The position numbers were made by a program, and so were the translations under genes. The notes below the pieces were generated by a model that saw only the letters and a list, made by a program, of their open reading frames with translations, made no database searches and was not told the origin of the DNA. A stretch of 38,080 nucleotides of DNA from Verrucomicrobiota bacterium (GTDB lineage: Bacteria; Verrucomicrobiota; Verrucomicrobiia; Limisphaerales; VHDF01), in NCBI GenBank assembly GCA_016871495.1, contig VHDF01000041.1, positions 1 through 38,080 on the forward strand. Reading direction: 5' to 3'. Shown here in pieces: positions 8,874 through 15,810 of this stretch (the first letter of the stretch is position 1; the number at the start of each line of letters is the position of its first letter).

Positions 8874-9190
8874 CCAGAATCAGTCAGTGGCCTTCTTGCG
8901 CAAGCCGATGACACTCTACAGAAAGTCTGGCTGCTGGCCAGCCGGAAAAGGAAGCGAAGAACGCTTCCCTGTCCGAGCGAGCTCGCTGCTGAAACCAGTC
9001 CCGCCAGCAGGATGGAACAGGCGCGGAATGTCTAACCCTTCGTTCAACACGCCTCGCGCCGATCGACCTCGCTCACCGGCCTCTTTGGGATGCGCTGCGC
9101 CGCTCTTTCGACGGCAAGGAAGACTTGCCTCAGATCGGTGTTTGCCGATAGAAGCGAGGGTGTGACGAATTTGGAATCAAATTCGTCGCC
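8874..9190. other. Divergent intergenic region between cvpA-dnaG and arsC
   Basis: No gene recognised. A hairpin GGAAGCG-AAGAA-CGCTTCC lies near 8950-8968. A perfect 10-bp inverted repeat lies immediately before arsC and is listed separately. The region must hold promoters for both directions, but I could not identify convincing -35/-10 elements. Confidence 0.4.
9164..9187. promoter_or_regulatory. Perfect 10-bp inverted repeat just before the arsC start
   Basis: GACGAATTTG (9164-9173) and CAAATTCGTC (9178-9187) are perfect inverted copies around a 4-nt loop, GAAT. The repeat ends 3 bp before the ATG, where the ribosome-binding site should be, and no separate Shine-Dalgarno sequence is visible. 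It could be an operator for a dimeric repressor such as ArsR, or an mRNA hairpin that masks the start. No arsR gene is in the window. Confidence 0.55.
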
Positions 9191-9664
9191 ATGAACGCGC
9201 CCGACTCCACTCCCCTCATCCTGGTCCTTTGCACCGGCAACTCCTGCCGGAGTCACATGGCGGAGGGATTCCTGCGGGCGGCATCCCAGGGGCGATTTCG
9301 GGTTGCGAGCGCGGGCAGCAAGCCCGTCGGCTATGTGCATCCCCTCTCCATCCAAGCCATGGCGGAAGCAGGCATCGATATCGCCTCGCATCATTCCAAG
9401 CACCTCTCCGAGTTTCTGAATCAACCCGTCGAGACCGTCATCACGGTCTGTGGAAAGGCCGACCAGGCGTGCCCCGTTTTTCATGGCCAGGTGAATCGGC
9501 ATCACTGGCCCTTCCCCGACCCGGCTCACGCCGAGGGGAGCGAAGAGGAGCAACTGAAAGTATTCCGCGAAGTGCGGGACGCCATCCGACTCGTCTTCGA
9601 AGCCTATGCCACGGGGCGTCTGGATGAAGCGCGGCGCCCAACCCCAATGCTGCCCCCGCTCTGA
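9191..9664 (+). CDS. arsC: Arsenate reductase, low-molecular-weight phosphatase (ArsC) type
   Basis: A 157-residue cytoplasmic enzyme that reduces arsenate to arsenite. The P-loop CTGNSCR runs from Cys14 to Arg20 (CX5R). The redox relay cysteines are Cys87 and Cys94 in VCGKADQACPVF, the arrangement of thioredoxin-coupled ArsC. The acid Asp110 lies in FPDPAH. All three catalytic cysteines are present, so it should be a reductase rather than a tyrosine phosphatase. It is a single gene with no arsR, acr3 or arsB beside it. A perfect inverted repeat covers the bases just before the ATG. The C-terminus extends ~20 residues past the usual end. Confidence 0.93.
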   Translation: MNAPDSTPLILVLCTGNSCRSHMAEGFLRAASQGRFRVASAGSKPVGYVHPLSIQAMAEAGIDIASHHSKHLSEFLNQPVETVITVCGKADQACPVFHGQVNRHHWPFPDPAHAEGSEEEQLKVFREVRDAIRLVFEAYATGRLDEARRPTPMLPPL

Positions 9665-9723
9665 ACGGGCATCGTTTTCCTGCTTCCTGAATCCGGGCCT
9701 CCCGGTCGTTCTTCTAGGGCCCC

Positions 9724-9830
9724 GGAGCGCGGCGGTGTCGTCCTTCAACCTGCCGCAGCACGTTGAAGAATCTGGAGTCTTCCGACCTGTCCGCGCGCTG
9801 CGGCGGGTCTCCGACCCAGCCGCGCTCTCC
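9724..9830. repeat. Imperfect inverted repeat of the GGAGCGCGGC...GCCGCAGC family
   Basis: The left arm begins GGAGCGCGGCGGTGTCG (9724) and runs to GCCGCAGCACG (about 9752-9762). The right arm (about 9794-9830) is its inverted, imperfect copy, reading CGCGCTGCGGCGG...CGACCCAGCCGCGCTCTCC. A smaller GAAGA...TCTTC hairpin lies near the centre. A single-arm relative occurs at 34284-34316. Translated on the minus strand both give the peptide DTAALR, a by-product of the repeat rather than a gene. Confidence 0.65.
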
Positions 9831-9869
9831 CAAATGAGACTTCCCCGAACTTTTTTACGCGCGTTGCGA

Positions 9870-9928
9870 CCATGAACCTCAGCACGCGGCACTGTGTCAC
9901 CATCAGGGTGGTGATTTGAGGTTCATGG
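9870..9928. repeat. Nested double inverted repeat
   Basis: The outer arms CCATGAACCTCA (9870-9881) and TGAGGTTCATGG (9917-9928) are perfect 12-bp inverted copies. Inside them a second 6-bp stem, TCACCA/TGGTGA (9897-9902/9909-9914), has a 6-nt loop. Together they could fold as a two-tier hairpin or cruciform. Function unknown. Confidence 0.7.
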
Positions 9929-9983
9929 GCAGAATGGCTGCGGTGCCTCCAGAGGTTGCCGGTGACCGGGTTGTCGTGGTAAC

Positions 9984-10128
9984 GCAGACAGCCCTGTCTG
10001 CTGTATCGCAGGCTGCCCAGCCTGCGGGGCGACGAAGGGAACCAGGCGCGTGGAGAGCAGGGAAGGGCCTCGTGCTTCACCCGCCGGGCCGACGGGCCGT
10101 CGGCGATACGGCAGGCTGGGCAGCCTGC
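9984..10128. repeat. Array of paired GCAGACA and GCAGGCTG hairpins
   Basis: Four stems follow one another. GCAGACA/TGTCTGC is at 9984-10001, GCAGGCTG/CAGCCTGC at 10008-10025, GCCGAC/GTCGGC at 10088-10104, and a second GCAGGCTG/CAGCCTGC at 10111-10128. The two GCAGGCTG units are inverted with respect to each other when their flanks (TATCGC... and ...GATACG) are considered, so the whole block is also a larger inverted repeat. I infer a REP-type intergenic element. Confidence 0.7.
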
Positions 10129-10237
10129 GCCACACGATAGATAACTTCGGGAGGCACGGGAAGGACTGCGGGCCACCGTCCGGGACTTGCGCCAGGTGGT
10201 GGAGCCCCTTTAACCTCACGGGGTATCCTGTCACGTC

Positions 10238-10774
10238 GTGAGCAAGAATATCGTCTATTTTGATTTGGAGACCCAGAAGTCGGCGGACGAAGTGGGAGGC
10301 TGGGATCGCATCCGGGACATGCGCATGAGCGTGGGCGTGACGTATTCCACGGCGCGCGGACAGTACCGGATTTACGGAGAGAAGGAAGTGGACGCGTTGA
10401 TCCAGGAACTCTTGCGGGCCGACTTGGTGGTGGGTTTCAACCATCTGCGATTCGATTACGAGGTGCTGCACGGCTATTCAATTGTGGACCTGCGCCAGGC
10501 GCCCACGCTGGATTTGATGGTGGATCTGCAGCGGGTGGTGCAGCGCCGGCTTTCACTGGATTCCGTGGCCGGAGCGACGCTGGGCGTGGAGAAGACAGCT
10601 GAGGGCCTGCAAGCCATCCGATGGTATCGGGAGGGCAAGCTGTTGGAGATTGCCGAGTACTGCTGTTACGATGTGAAGATCACCCGGCTCGTGCATGAGT
10701 ACGGCAGAGCTCAGCGCCAAGTCTTCTTCCACAATCGATTTGGGGCGAAGCAGTCCGCTGCGGTCGAGTGGTAG
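10238..10774 (+). CDS. Small RNase H-like 3'-5' exonuclease (DEDD fold)
   Basis: A 178-residue protein with the three exonuclease motifs of the DnaQ/RNase H-like superfamily. ExoI is DLET (Asp9, Glu11), ExoII is GFNHLRFDYEVL (Asp73), and ExoIII is YCCYD (Tyr141 to Asp145), consistent with a DEDDy-type active site. The domain stands alone without a polymerase or helicase partner, as in YprB-like proteins. The substrate (DNA or RNA) cannot be told. Translation appears to start at GTG 10238. It ends with TAG and converges with the cyclic-nucleotide-binding gene; a hairpin terminator sits between them. Confidence 0.78.
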   Translation: MSKNIVYFDLETQKSADEVGGWDRIRDMRMSVGVTYSTARGQYRIYGEKEVDALIQELLRADLVVGFNHLRFDYEVLHGYSIVDLRQAPTLDLMVDLQRVVQRRLSLDSVAGATLGVEKTAEGLQAIRWYREGKLLEIAEYCCYDVKITRLVHEYGRAQRQVFFHNRFGAKQSAAVEW

Positions 10775-10803
10775 ACTTCGACAAGACGCTTGAAACTGCG
10801 GGG

Positions 10804-10830
10804 AACCCACCGACTCGGGCGGGGTGGGTT
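10804..10830. terminator. Bidirectional hairpin terminator
   Basis: AACCCACC (10804-10811) and GGTGGGTT (10823-10830) form an 8-bp perfect stem with an 11-nt loop, followed on the plus strand by TGGTTCTT. It lies between two convergent genes, where a shared terminator is expected. Confidence 0.6.
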
Positions 10831-10836
10831 TGGTTC

Positions 10837-11322
10837 TTACTTCTTGGGACCGCCCATGGAAGTGCTGGCTTTGCGAAGCCGGTTGGACAATTCGACGGCG
10901 ATATTCTTCATCACCACCATCCCGAGGTGCGGCTCGCGTTGCACAAGTTCATTGAAGGCGGAACGCTGAACGACGAGCAGGATGCTTGCTTGGGAAGCCA
11001 GGGCGTGCGCATTCCGCGCCGCGCCGTCCAAGAAGGCCAACTCCCCGAAAATCTGTCCGTTCGCCAGGGTGGCGATGGCCTTGGCACCTTCTTCCAGGCA
11101 GATATCCACCTGGCCGCGCATGATGACAAAGGCTTCGTTGCCCTGGTCGCCCTTGTTAAAGATCTTCTCCCCGGGGCGGTAGAGTTTTTGGGTGAAAAGA
11201 CGCGCGATTTTACGGAGCTCGCTATCCCCCAAACCCGAAAAGATGGGCAGGCCGCGCAGGAGATTAATCACCGCCACCCCGATCTTTTGATCCTGGAAAT
11301 TCCGATCCACCAGGTCGGCCAT
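10837..11322 (-). CDS. Cyclic-nucleotide-binding (CRP-like) domain protein or domain
   Basis: A 161-residue frame with one cNMP-binding beta-barrel (about 20-140). FGELAFLDGAARNAHALA (92-109) matches the phosphate-binding cassette, with Arg103 as the likely phosphate ligand. No HTH or other output domain is present in this frame. The upstream acetyltransferase frame ends with TAG and continues in the same reading frame (codons for ARQ, then this ATG). No Shine-Dalgarno sequence precedes the ATG, so I suspect this is the C-terminal domain of one longer protein rather than a free gene. Fusions of acetyltransferase and cNMP-binding domains are known (mycobacterial PatA), though in the opposite domain order. 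It ends with TAA. Confidence 0.8.
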   Translation of the reverse strand: MADLVDRNFQDQKIGVAVINLLRGLPIFSGLGDSELRKIARLFTQKLYRPGEKIFNKGDQGNEAFVIMRGQVDICLEEGAKAIATLANGQIFGELAFLDGAARNAHALASQASILLVVQRSAFNELVQREPHLGMVVMKNIAVELSNRLRKASTSMGGPKK

Positions 11323-11331
11323 TTGCCGGGC

Positions 11332-12441
11332 CTAGTTCGTCAGCGTGAACTGCTCGGCCGAATAGACCATGTTCAGCTTGGCCAGCTTGACCACATCGAC
11401 GTGGCTTCCTTTGAGGAAGAGAAAGGCCGGCATGTAGGCGACCGGCACAAACCCGAGCTGTTCGGCGGTTTTGAGCATGCGCGGGGAGGTCATCACGACG
11501 TCCATCTCGGCAAACACCGCGCCGAGCTGTTCCTGCGAATATTTGACCACGTGGCTCAGGAGGGTGCCAATGCTCAGGTCGTCTGCGGAAAACGAGTCGA
11601 AAACGCGCACACAACGGTCGAGTTCGTCGAAGTGGTAGGCAAGCCCCGCCACGATTTGTCCGTCGCGGCTGGCAAGGACAGCGCGAAGACCCTGTTCGGA
11701 TTTGATCCGCATCATGCCCTGGCCCAAGCTGCCGCCACGCGAGATTTCGACGGCCGGATTGGAGGTCATGACCTGCGTGCGCCACAACTCGAAATCGTCG
11801 TAGGTGGCGTCATTGAGCTGCAATTCAACCTTGAGCGGGCAGCCGGTGACACCATCCCGGATGGTTAAGGGATTGCTGATGCGAAGGGTCTGCAGCACCG
11901 CCGCCGCGAGCTCGCCCACTTGGGGGAGAGATTCGGAGATTTGCATCCGGTTGACGACGTCCGGACGCGGAAACCAGGGGTAATACAAAACGCTTTGCCG
12001 CGTCCGGTGGAGATGCTTCGAAGGTTGAAAGCCGGCGCAGACATAGCCCAGTTCCTCGAAAAGGATCTGCTGCGCGTTGTCGGAGGCAAGAACACGCGCT
12101 ACCACGAGCTGCTGCCGTTGTTCGGCGAGCTCGTTGATTTTCAGGAGGAGATTCTGGGCGGAGCCGTCACGATAAGCTTCGGGATGGAAGAGGCAGCGCC
12201 CGAGATTGGCGACAGGGTTTTGGCTTCCGGGTTCGGCCGGAATGATGGTCGCAGAGGCGAGGACTCTTCCGGCATCGTCGGAAAGCTAGGTTTCGCCTCC
12301 GACGGCGGCATCCAGCTCTGTGGCGGCCCAAGCCGTGTCATAAACCTGCTTGTCAGGATAATCTTCCGCGAGAACCGCTTTGACGAGATCGACCCAAATG
12401 GGTGCGTCAGCGGGGGTGGCATTGCGTATCGTGGCTGGCAT
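11332..12441 (-). pseudogene. GNAT-type acetyltransferase interrupted by an in-frame TAG
   Basis: From the ATG at 12441 (MPATIRNATPADAPIW) a GNAT-like N-terminus runs 51 codons to a TAG at 12286-12288, then continues in the same frame to 11332. After the TAG come FHPEAYRDGSAQNLLL, resembling the acetyl-CoA-binding motif A, and ASDNAQQILFEELGY, resembling motif B. A second GNAT-like unit follows (VVMTSPRMLKTAEQLGF near its end). The terminal TAG (11332-11334) is followed in frame by GCC CGG CAA ATG, the start of the cyclic-nucleotide-binding frame. So one open frame of about 535 codons with two TAGs would give GNAT-GNAT-cNMP. A shorter frame from GTG 12105 would lack motif A. A disabled gene, readthrough or consensus error are all possible. 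Confidence 0.72.
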
Positions 12442-12535
12442 GCGTGGCAAATCGACAGGCGCTTCTGAAAACGAGCATGGATCAAACACAACCCCGAGAC
12501 CAACTGTAATCGTGAAGCAGGAACCGCATCGGCCT

Positions 12536-14311
12536 TTACGGCAAAGTTTGACGGACCAGCCGTCCCAATTCACGCGGGTCCAAGGCATGCGAGTACCACC
12601 GCACGTCTCGAAGACGTCCTCGGAGGTAATCGTTCGAACCGAACCCAAGTTTAAGCGGCATTTCCGGGCTGGCGTCGAGCGGAGGCGAGCTCAACTCACC
12701 GGAGGCAGCCACCGGCTTCCCCCCCACAAACAGCCTGAGCCGGCCTCCCTCTCGAGTGGCCGCCAAGTGGTTCCAGCCCGCCGGCAGGGATCGATCATGG
12801 GTGACATTCTGGCCGGATTCGAACGACCACACTTTGCCCGAAGGCAAGGTCCCACAGAAGAGCCGGCCATGGAACTCGGCCATCGTCCAGGCCCGCCGGT
12901 ATTTGACCCCAGGCGTGGCATCGAGTTGAACCATTCGCTTCCAACGATCCGGCCCGTCGCACCGATAGACCTCTGCCTGGGGCAGGGTTCCGGCGTAAAG
13001 CATGCCATTATGAACCATCATTCCCATCACTTCCAATTCCTGTCCGAGCCGGCCCCAATCTTCCCAGCGATGATCACCACCGTATCGATAAACCCGGCCT
13101 GTGCTCCAAGTGCCAACCATCAGCCGTCCGGAGTGAACCGCGAACGAGTAGGTCTGCGTGTTTTCCTTCGGGCCGACTTGGCCGCAATCGGCCCAGGATT
13201 CGCCGTCGTATCGAAACACGTGGCCCTGGTCATAGGAGGACGCGAAGAGAAACCCGTCGTAAACACACATCGCTTCCACGCGCAGATTTCCTGGGGTGGG
13301 GAGAGGCGTCCAACGCTTCTGGCCTTCGTAGCGGAAAAAACCCGCCGGACGATACAGCGAAGACGCATAAAGTGCGCCTCGATAAACCACCAGACCACCC
13401 ACGGCCTCGGTCCCCGGAAGCTGGCCGCAATCTTCCCAGCTCCGACCGCCGCGATAGCGAAACACTTTTCCGCCGGAGTGGGGATTCGTCGATTCAGGAA
13501 GGGCGGAACCCGCCAGACGATAATTCGCGACACCCGCATAAAGCTGGCCATTCCACTCGGCCAGCGCAGAAACGGAGTTGCAAGGAGCTGGGCTCCCGCA
13601 ATCGGCCCAGTCTGTTCCCCCGCGAAAATGGTAAACGCCGCCGCGCTCCCCCGGCCCGGGCTCACAGGTGCCGGCGTAAAGTCCTCCGTCATACGCCGCA
13701 AGCGCGAACACGAGCACCGCGTTGCCGGGACGGCCGTGATCGATCCAGGGGGCGGGCTGCTGCCCGTCATCCAGGCCGAAGTGCACTTGCCGGGCATTGC
13801 TCTGGCTTGTCGTGACTCCCGTGTGATGCGTGATGCGAAGTCCCCAACCCTTGCGGGACCTCGGATCGAACTGGCTTAGCACATCGCCAAATGCATCGTC
13901 CTGCTCTCCTTCGGGCGGAAGCCAAACCCAAACAGCGATCGTGAAATCGCGGCGTCCGATTTCGAGAGCCGGGCCGGACGGGATCTCGATCCAAGCACCC
14001 CGTCCATCAAACACGGCCAAAGAGGACCGGCCTTTTCTTTCAAACCGAACCCCATGATTGACGCCGTGATGCCCATGACCCGAGGTGTCACGGGCATCGC
14101 TTTCCAGTTTCCAATGGCCCAAGAGCGCGGGATGCAGACGCGGACCCGTCTCCGCACGGGCGAGCAGCCAGCACCACGGGAGCAGCAGCGAAAGGAGGAG
14201 TGAAACTGGGACTCGGAGGGCGGCGCCAAAATTCCCCCGCGCCGTGCCTGTCGCGGTTCTCGGACGGGTTCCAAGTCCAGCGACCTTTCCAGACAGGGCA
14301 CCGGGGCTCAT
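12536..14311 (-). CDS. LamG-domain protein with an inserted beta-propeller, secreted
   Basis: A 591-residue protein. After a long N-region comes a hydrophobic core (about 34-53, ending LLARA), likely a signal peptide. Residues ~62-185 are the first half of a LamG/concanavalin-A-like jellyroll (LLGHWKLESDARDTSGHGH, FDGRGAWIEIPSG, FTIAVWVWLP). Then come six repeats ending in variants of VFRYxGxxSWxDCG, a propeller-like array, across ~200-500. The last ~90 residues (WNHLAATREGGRLRLFVGG...) complete the LamG half. The ATG overlaps the stop of the PQQ-propeller gene (ATGA), so the two are translationally coupled. No enzyme motif is visible; I infer a carbohydrate- or surface-binding role. Confidence 0.82.
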   Translation of the reverse strand: MSPGALSGKVAGLGTRPRTATGTARGNFGAALRVPVSLLLSLLLPWCWLLARAETGPRLHPALLGHWKLESDARDTSGHGHHGVNHGVRFERKGRSSLAVFDGRGAWIEIPSGPALEIGRRDFTIAVWVWLPPEGEQDDAFGDVLSQFDPRSRKGWGLRITHHTGVTTSQSNARQVHFGLDDGQQPAPWIDHGRPGNAVLVFALAAYDGGLYAGTCEPGPGERGGVYHFRGGTDWADCGSPAPCNSVSALAEWNGQLYAGVANYRLAGSALPESTNPHSGGKVFRYRGGRSWEDCGQLPGTEAVGGLVVYRGALYASSLYRPAGFFRYEGQKRWTPLPTPGNLRVEAMCVYDGFLFASSYDQGHVFRYDGESWADCGQVGPKENTQTYSFAVHSGRLMVGTWSTGRVYRYGGDHRWEDWGRLGQELEVMGMMVHNGMLYAGTLPQAEVYRCDGPDRWKRMVQLDATPGVKYRRAWTMAEFHGRLFCGTLPSGKVWSFESGQNVTHDRSLPAGWNHLAATREGGRLRLFVGGKPVAASGELSSPPLDASPEMPLKLGFGSNDYLRGRLRDVRWYSHALDPRELGRLVRQTLP

Positions 14312-15810
14312 CGAAGATCGATGCACGCCATCTCCACCGCGTTCCGAATCAAGAGGCGTCCGTCCGCCATCGCATGCTGGTTCCAGGTCTTGCCTCGAAG
14401 GGCCTCCATGCGCAGCAGTTCGCGAGGTGCTTCCGGGGAAACTTCGATAAAAGCCACGTCCCCATTGCCACAGAGGATGATGACGTGCCGACCGGCGGCA
14501 AGAATTTGACCATAGCCATAACGCTCCCCTTTCCAGCGCCGCTCGCCGGTTTCGACGTCGACGCAAGCCAGACGATCCTCGTCGAGTCCATACAGCGTGC
14601 CATCGATGAGCACCGAGCTGGTGAACTTGTTCTTCATGGAGAGGTTTTTCCAGAGCGTGCGCGCGACCCAGGAGCCGTCGGGCTGCGTCCCGATTTCGAT
14701 CATTTCGCACCCGGTGCCGTAGCTGGCGGAAAGGAACACGCGCTTGTCCCCGACCACCACGGGCTGAGCAATGTTTCGATTGCCCATTTTCACAACCCAA
14801 GAATGGGACCAGATCAACGTGCCACGCTCCGGATCGAGCCCCACCACGCGATCCTTGGTGGCGGCGAGAATCTGGGAACGCCCGGCAATCCGGGCCAACA
14901 CCGGGGTGGAATAAGCGGCCTCGTCCTCAAGCGTTTGCCACAGTTTGGTGCTGCTTTGACGATGGTAAGCCACGAAGGATGACTGCCGCGGTCCCCCCGC
15001 AGCCACCACCACCGCATCGCCCACCACCAAGGGCGAGGCGGCACAACCGTAAAACGGCAACTGGGCGTGCGCGTCGAGGAGGATATTGGTGCTCCAGCGT
15101 TCCTGTCCTTGCGTCACACTAAGACACTTCAGCGTGCCAAGACCACCTAGAGCAAAGACATGTCCGTCGGCGTAAGCGGGCGTCGCGCGAGGACCCTCGC
15201 CTCCCAGAGACTCGGTGAACAATCCGTAGTAGGCATGGGCCCAGACCTGCCGGCCCGTTTCCAAATCATAAGCCGCCACCACTTCCTCCTTGCGACGCTG
15301 CTCGAGGGTGATGGCGAGTCCGTGAACCACAATGAAGGAAGCATAACCCCCTCCGACAGGCTGCTTCCACATCACCCTGGGTCGCACCTCGGCCCAATTG
15401 GTCCGCAAGGATCGTTCGCGATAGTGACCATCCCCATCAGGCCCGCGGAACGCGGTCCAGTAAGCCGCCCCGCGCGCAGACGCCCCCGCAGCATTGGTGG
15501 AGGAAGTGCCGGCGGTCTGGCCGCGGTGCCGTTCTAACGCATCATAGTCGGGCAGGGTCGGCGTTCGGGTGAACGCAGGGACATAGCCTCCTCTCCACTC
15601 GACCTTGAGCCATTCCATCCGGACTAAAGCCGCACCGATCAAAGCGGTGTAAATGAGGGACACGCCGGCGATGAAGACAGTCCCGAAAAGTTTGCCCACC
15701 ATGCCAAAGCGCGATCCGGTCCAGAGCAGATAGAGTCCCCAAGGCGGAAAGAGAAACGTGCCGCGACGGAGTTGGCGCAGAGCGGCCTGGCGGGCAGGAT
15801 CGGAGTTCAC
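14308..15810 (-). CDS. Membrane-anchored PQQ-like beta-propeller repeat protein
   Basis: A 500-residue protein with N-terminal hydrophobic helices (about 20-62), then a linker, and from ~115 a propeller built from WD/PQQ-type blades. Examples are WTAFRGPDGDG, AYDLETGRQVWAH, VVGLDPERGTLIWSHS and ACVDVETGERRWKG. Such proteins resemble PQQ-dependent dehydrogenases and BamB but lack obvious cofactor-binding residues; in this lineage they are commonly extracytoplasmic and of unknown function. The start is GTG at 15810, overlapping the radical SAM stop (GTGA), and its stop overlaps the next ATG, giving a tightly coupled three-gene set. Confidence 0.85.
   Translation of the reverse strand: MNSDPARQAALRQLRRGTFLFPPWGLYLLWTGSRFGMVGKLFGTVFIAGVSLIYTALIGAALVRMEWLKVEWRGGYVPAFTRTPTLPDYDALERHRGQTAGTSSTNAAGASARGAAYWTAFRGPDGDGHYRERSLRTNWAEVRPRVMWKQPVGGGYASFIVVHGLAITLEQRRKEEVVAAYDLETGRQVWAHAYYGLFTESLGGEGPRATPAYADGHVFALGGLGTLKCLSVTQGQERWSTNILLDAHAQLPFYGCAASPLVVGDAVVVAAGGPRQSSFVAYHRQSSTKLWQTLEDEAAYSTPVLARIAGRSQILAATKDRVVGLDPERGTLIWSHSWVVKMGNRNIAQPVVVGDKRVFLSASYGTGCEMIEIGTQPDGSWVARTLWKNLSMKNKFTSSVLIDGTLYGLDEDRLACVDVETGERRWKGERYGYGQILAAGRHVIILCGNGDVAFIEVSPEAPRELLRMEALRGKTWNQHAMADGRLLIRNAVEMACIDLR

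Larger units (their letters stand above)
9665..10237. repeat. Intergenic cluster of inverted repeats
   Basis: No gene recognised in 573 bp; the space is mostly palindromic. Three separate repeat structures are listed individually (9724-9830, 9870-9928, 9984-10128). Open frames crossing them differ between strands and have no family signature. The 3' end (about 10140-10237) is unstructured and probably contains the promoter of the exonuclease gene. Confidence 0.65.

Noticed and set aside
9665-10140. Possible CRISPR array or tRNA-like structures in the repeat cluster
   Set aside because: Repeats are palindromic and irregularly spaced with no uniform spacers, and no cloverleaf with a plausible anticodon or CCA end could be traced.
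12380-13879. Plus-strand open frame of about 499 codons
   Set aside because: Antisense to the LamG-propeller protein, which has clear repeats and motifs on the other strand.
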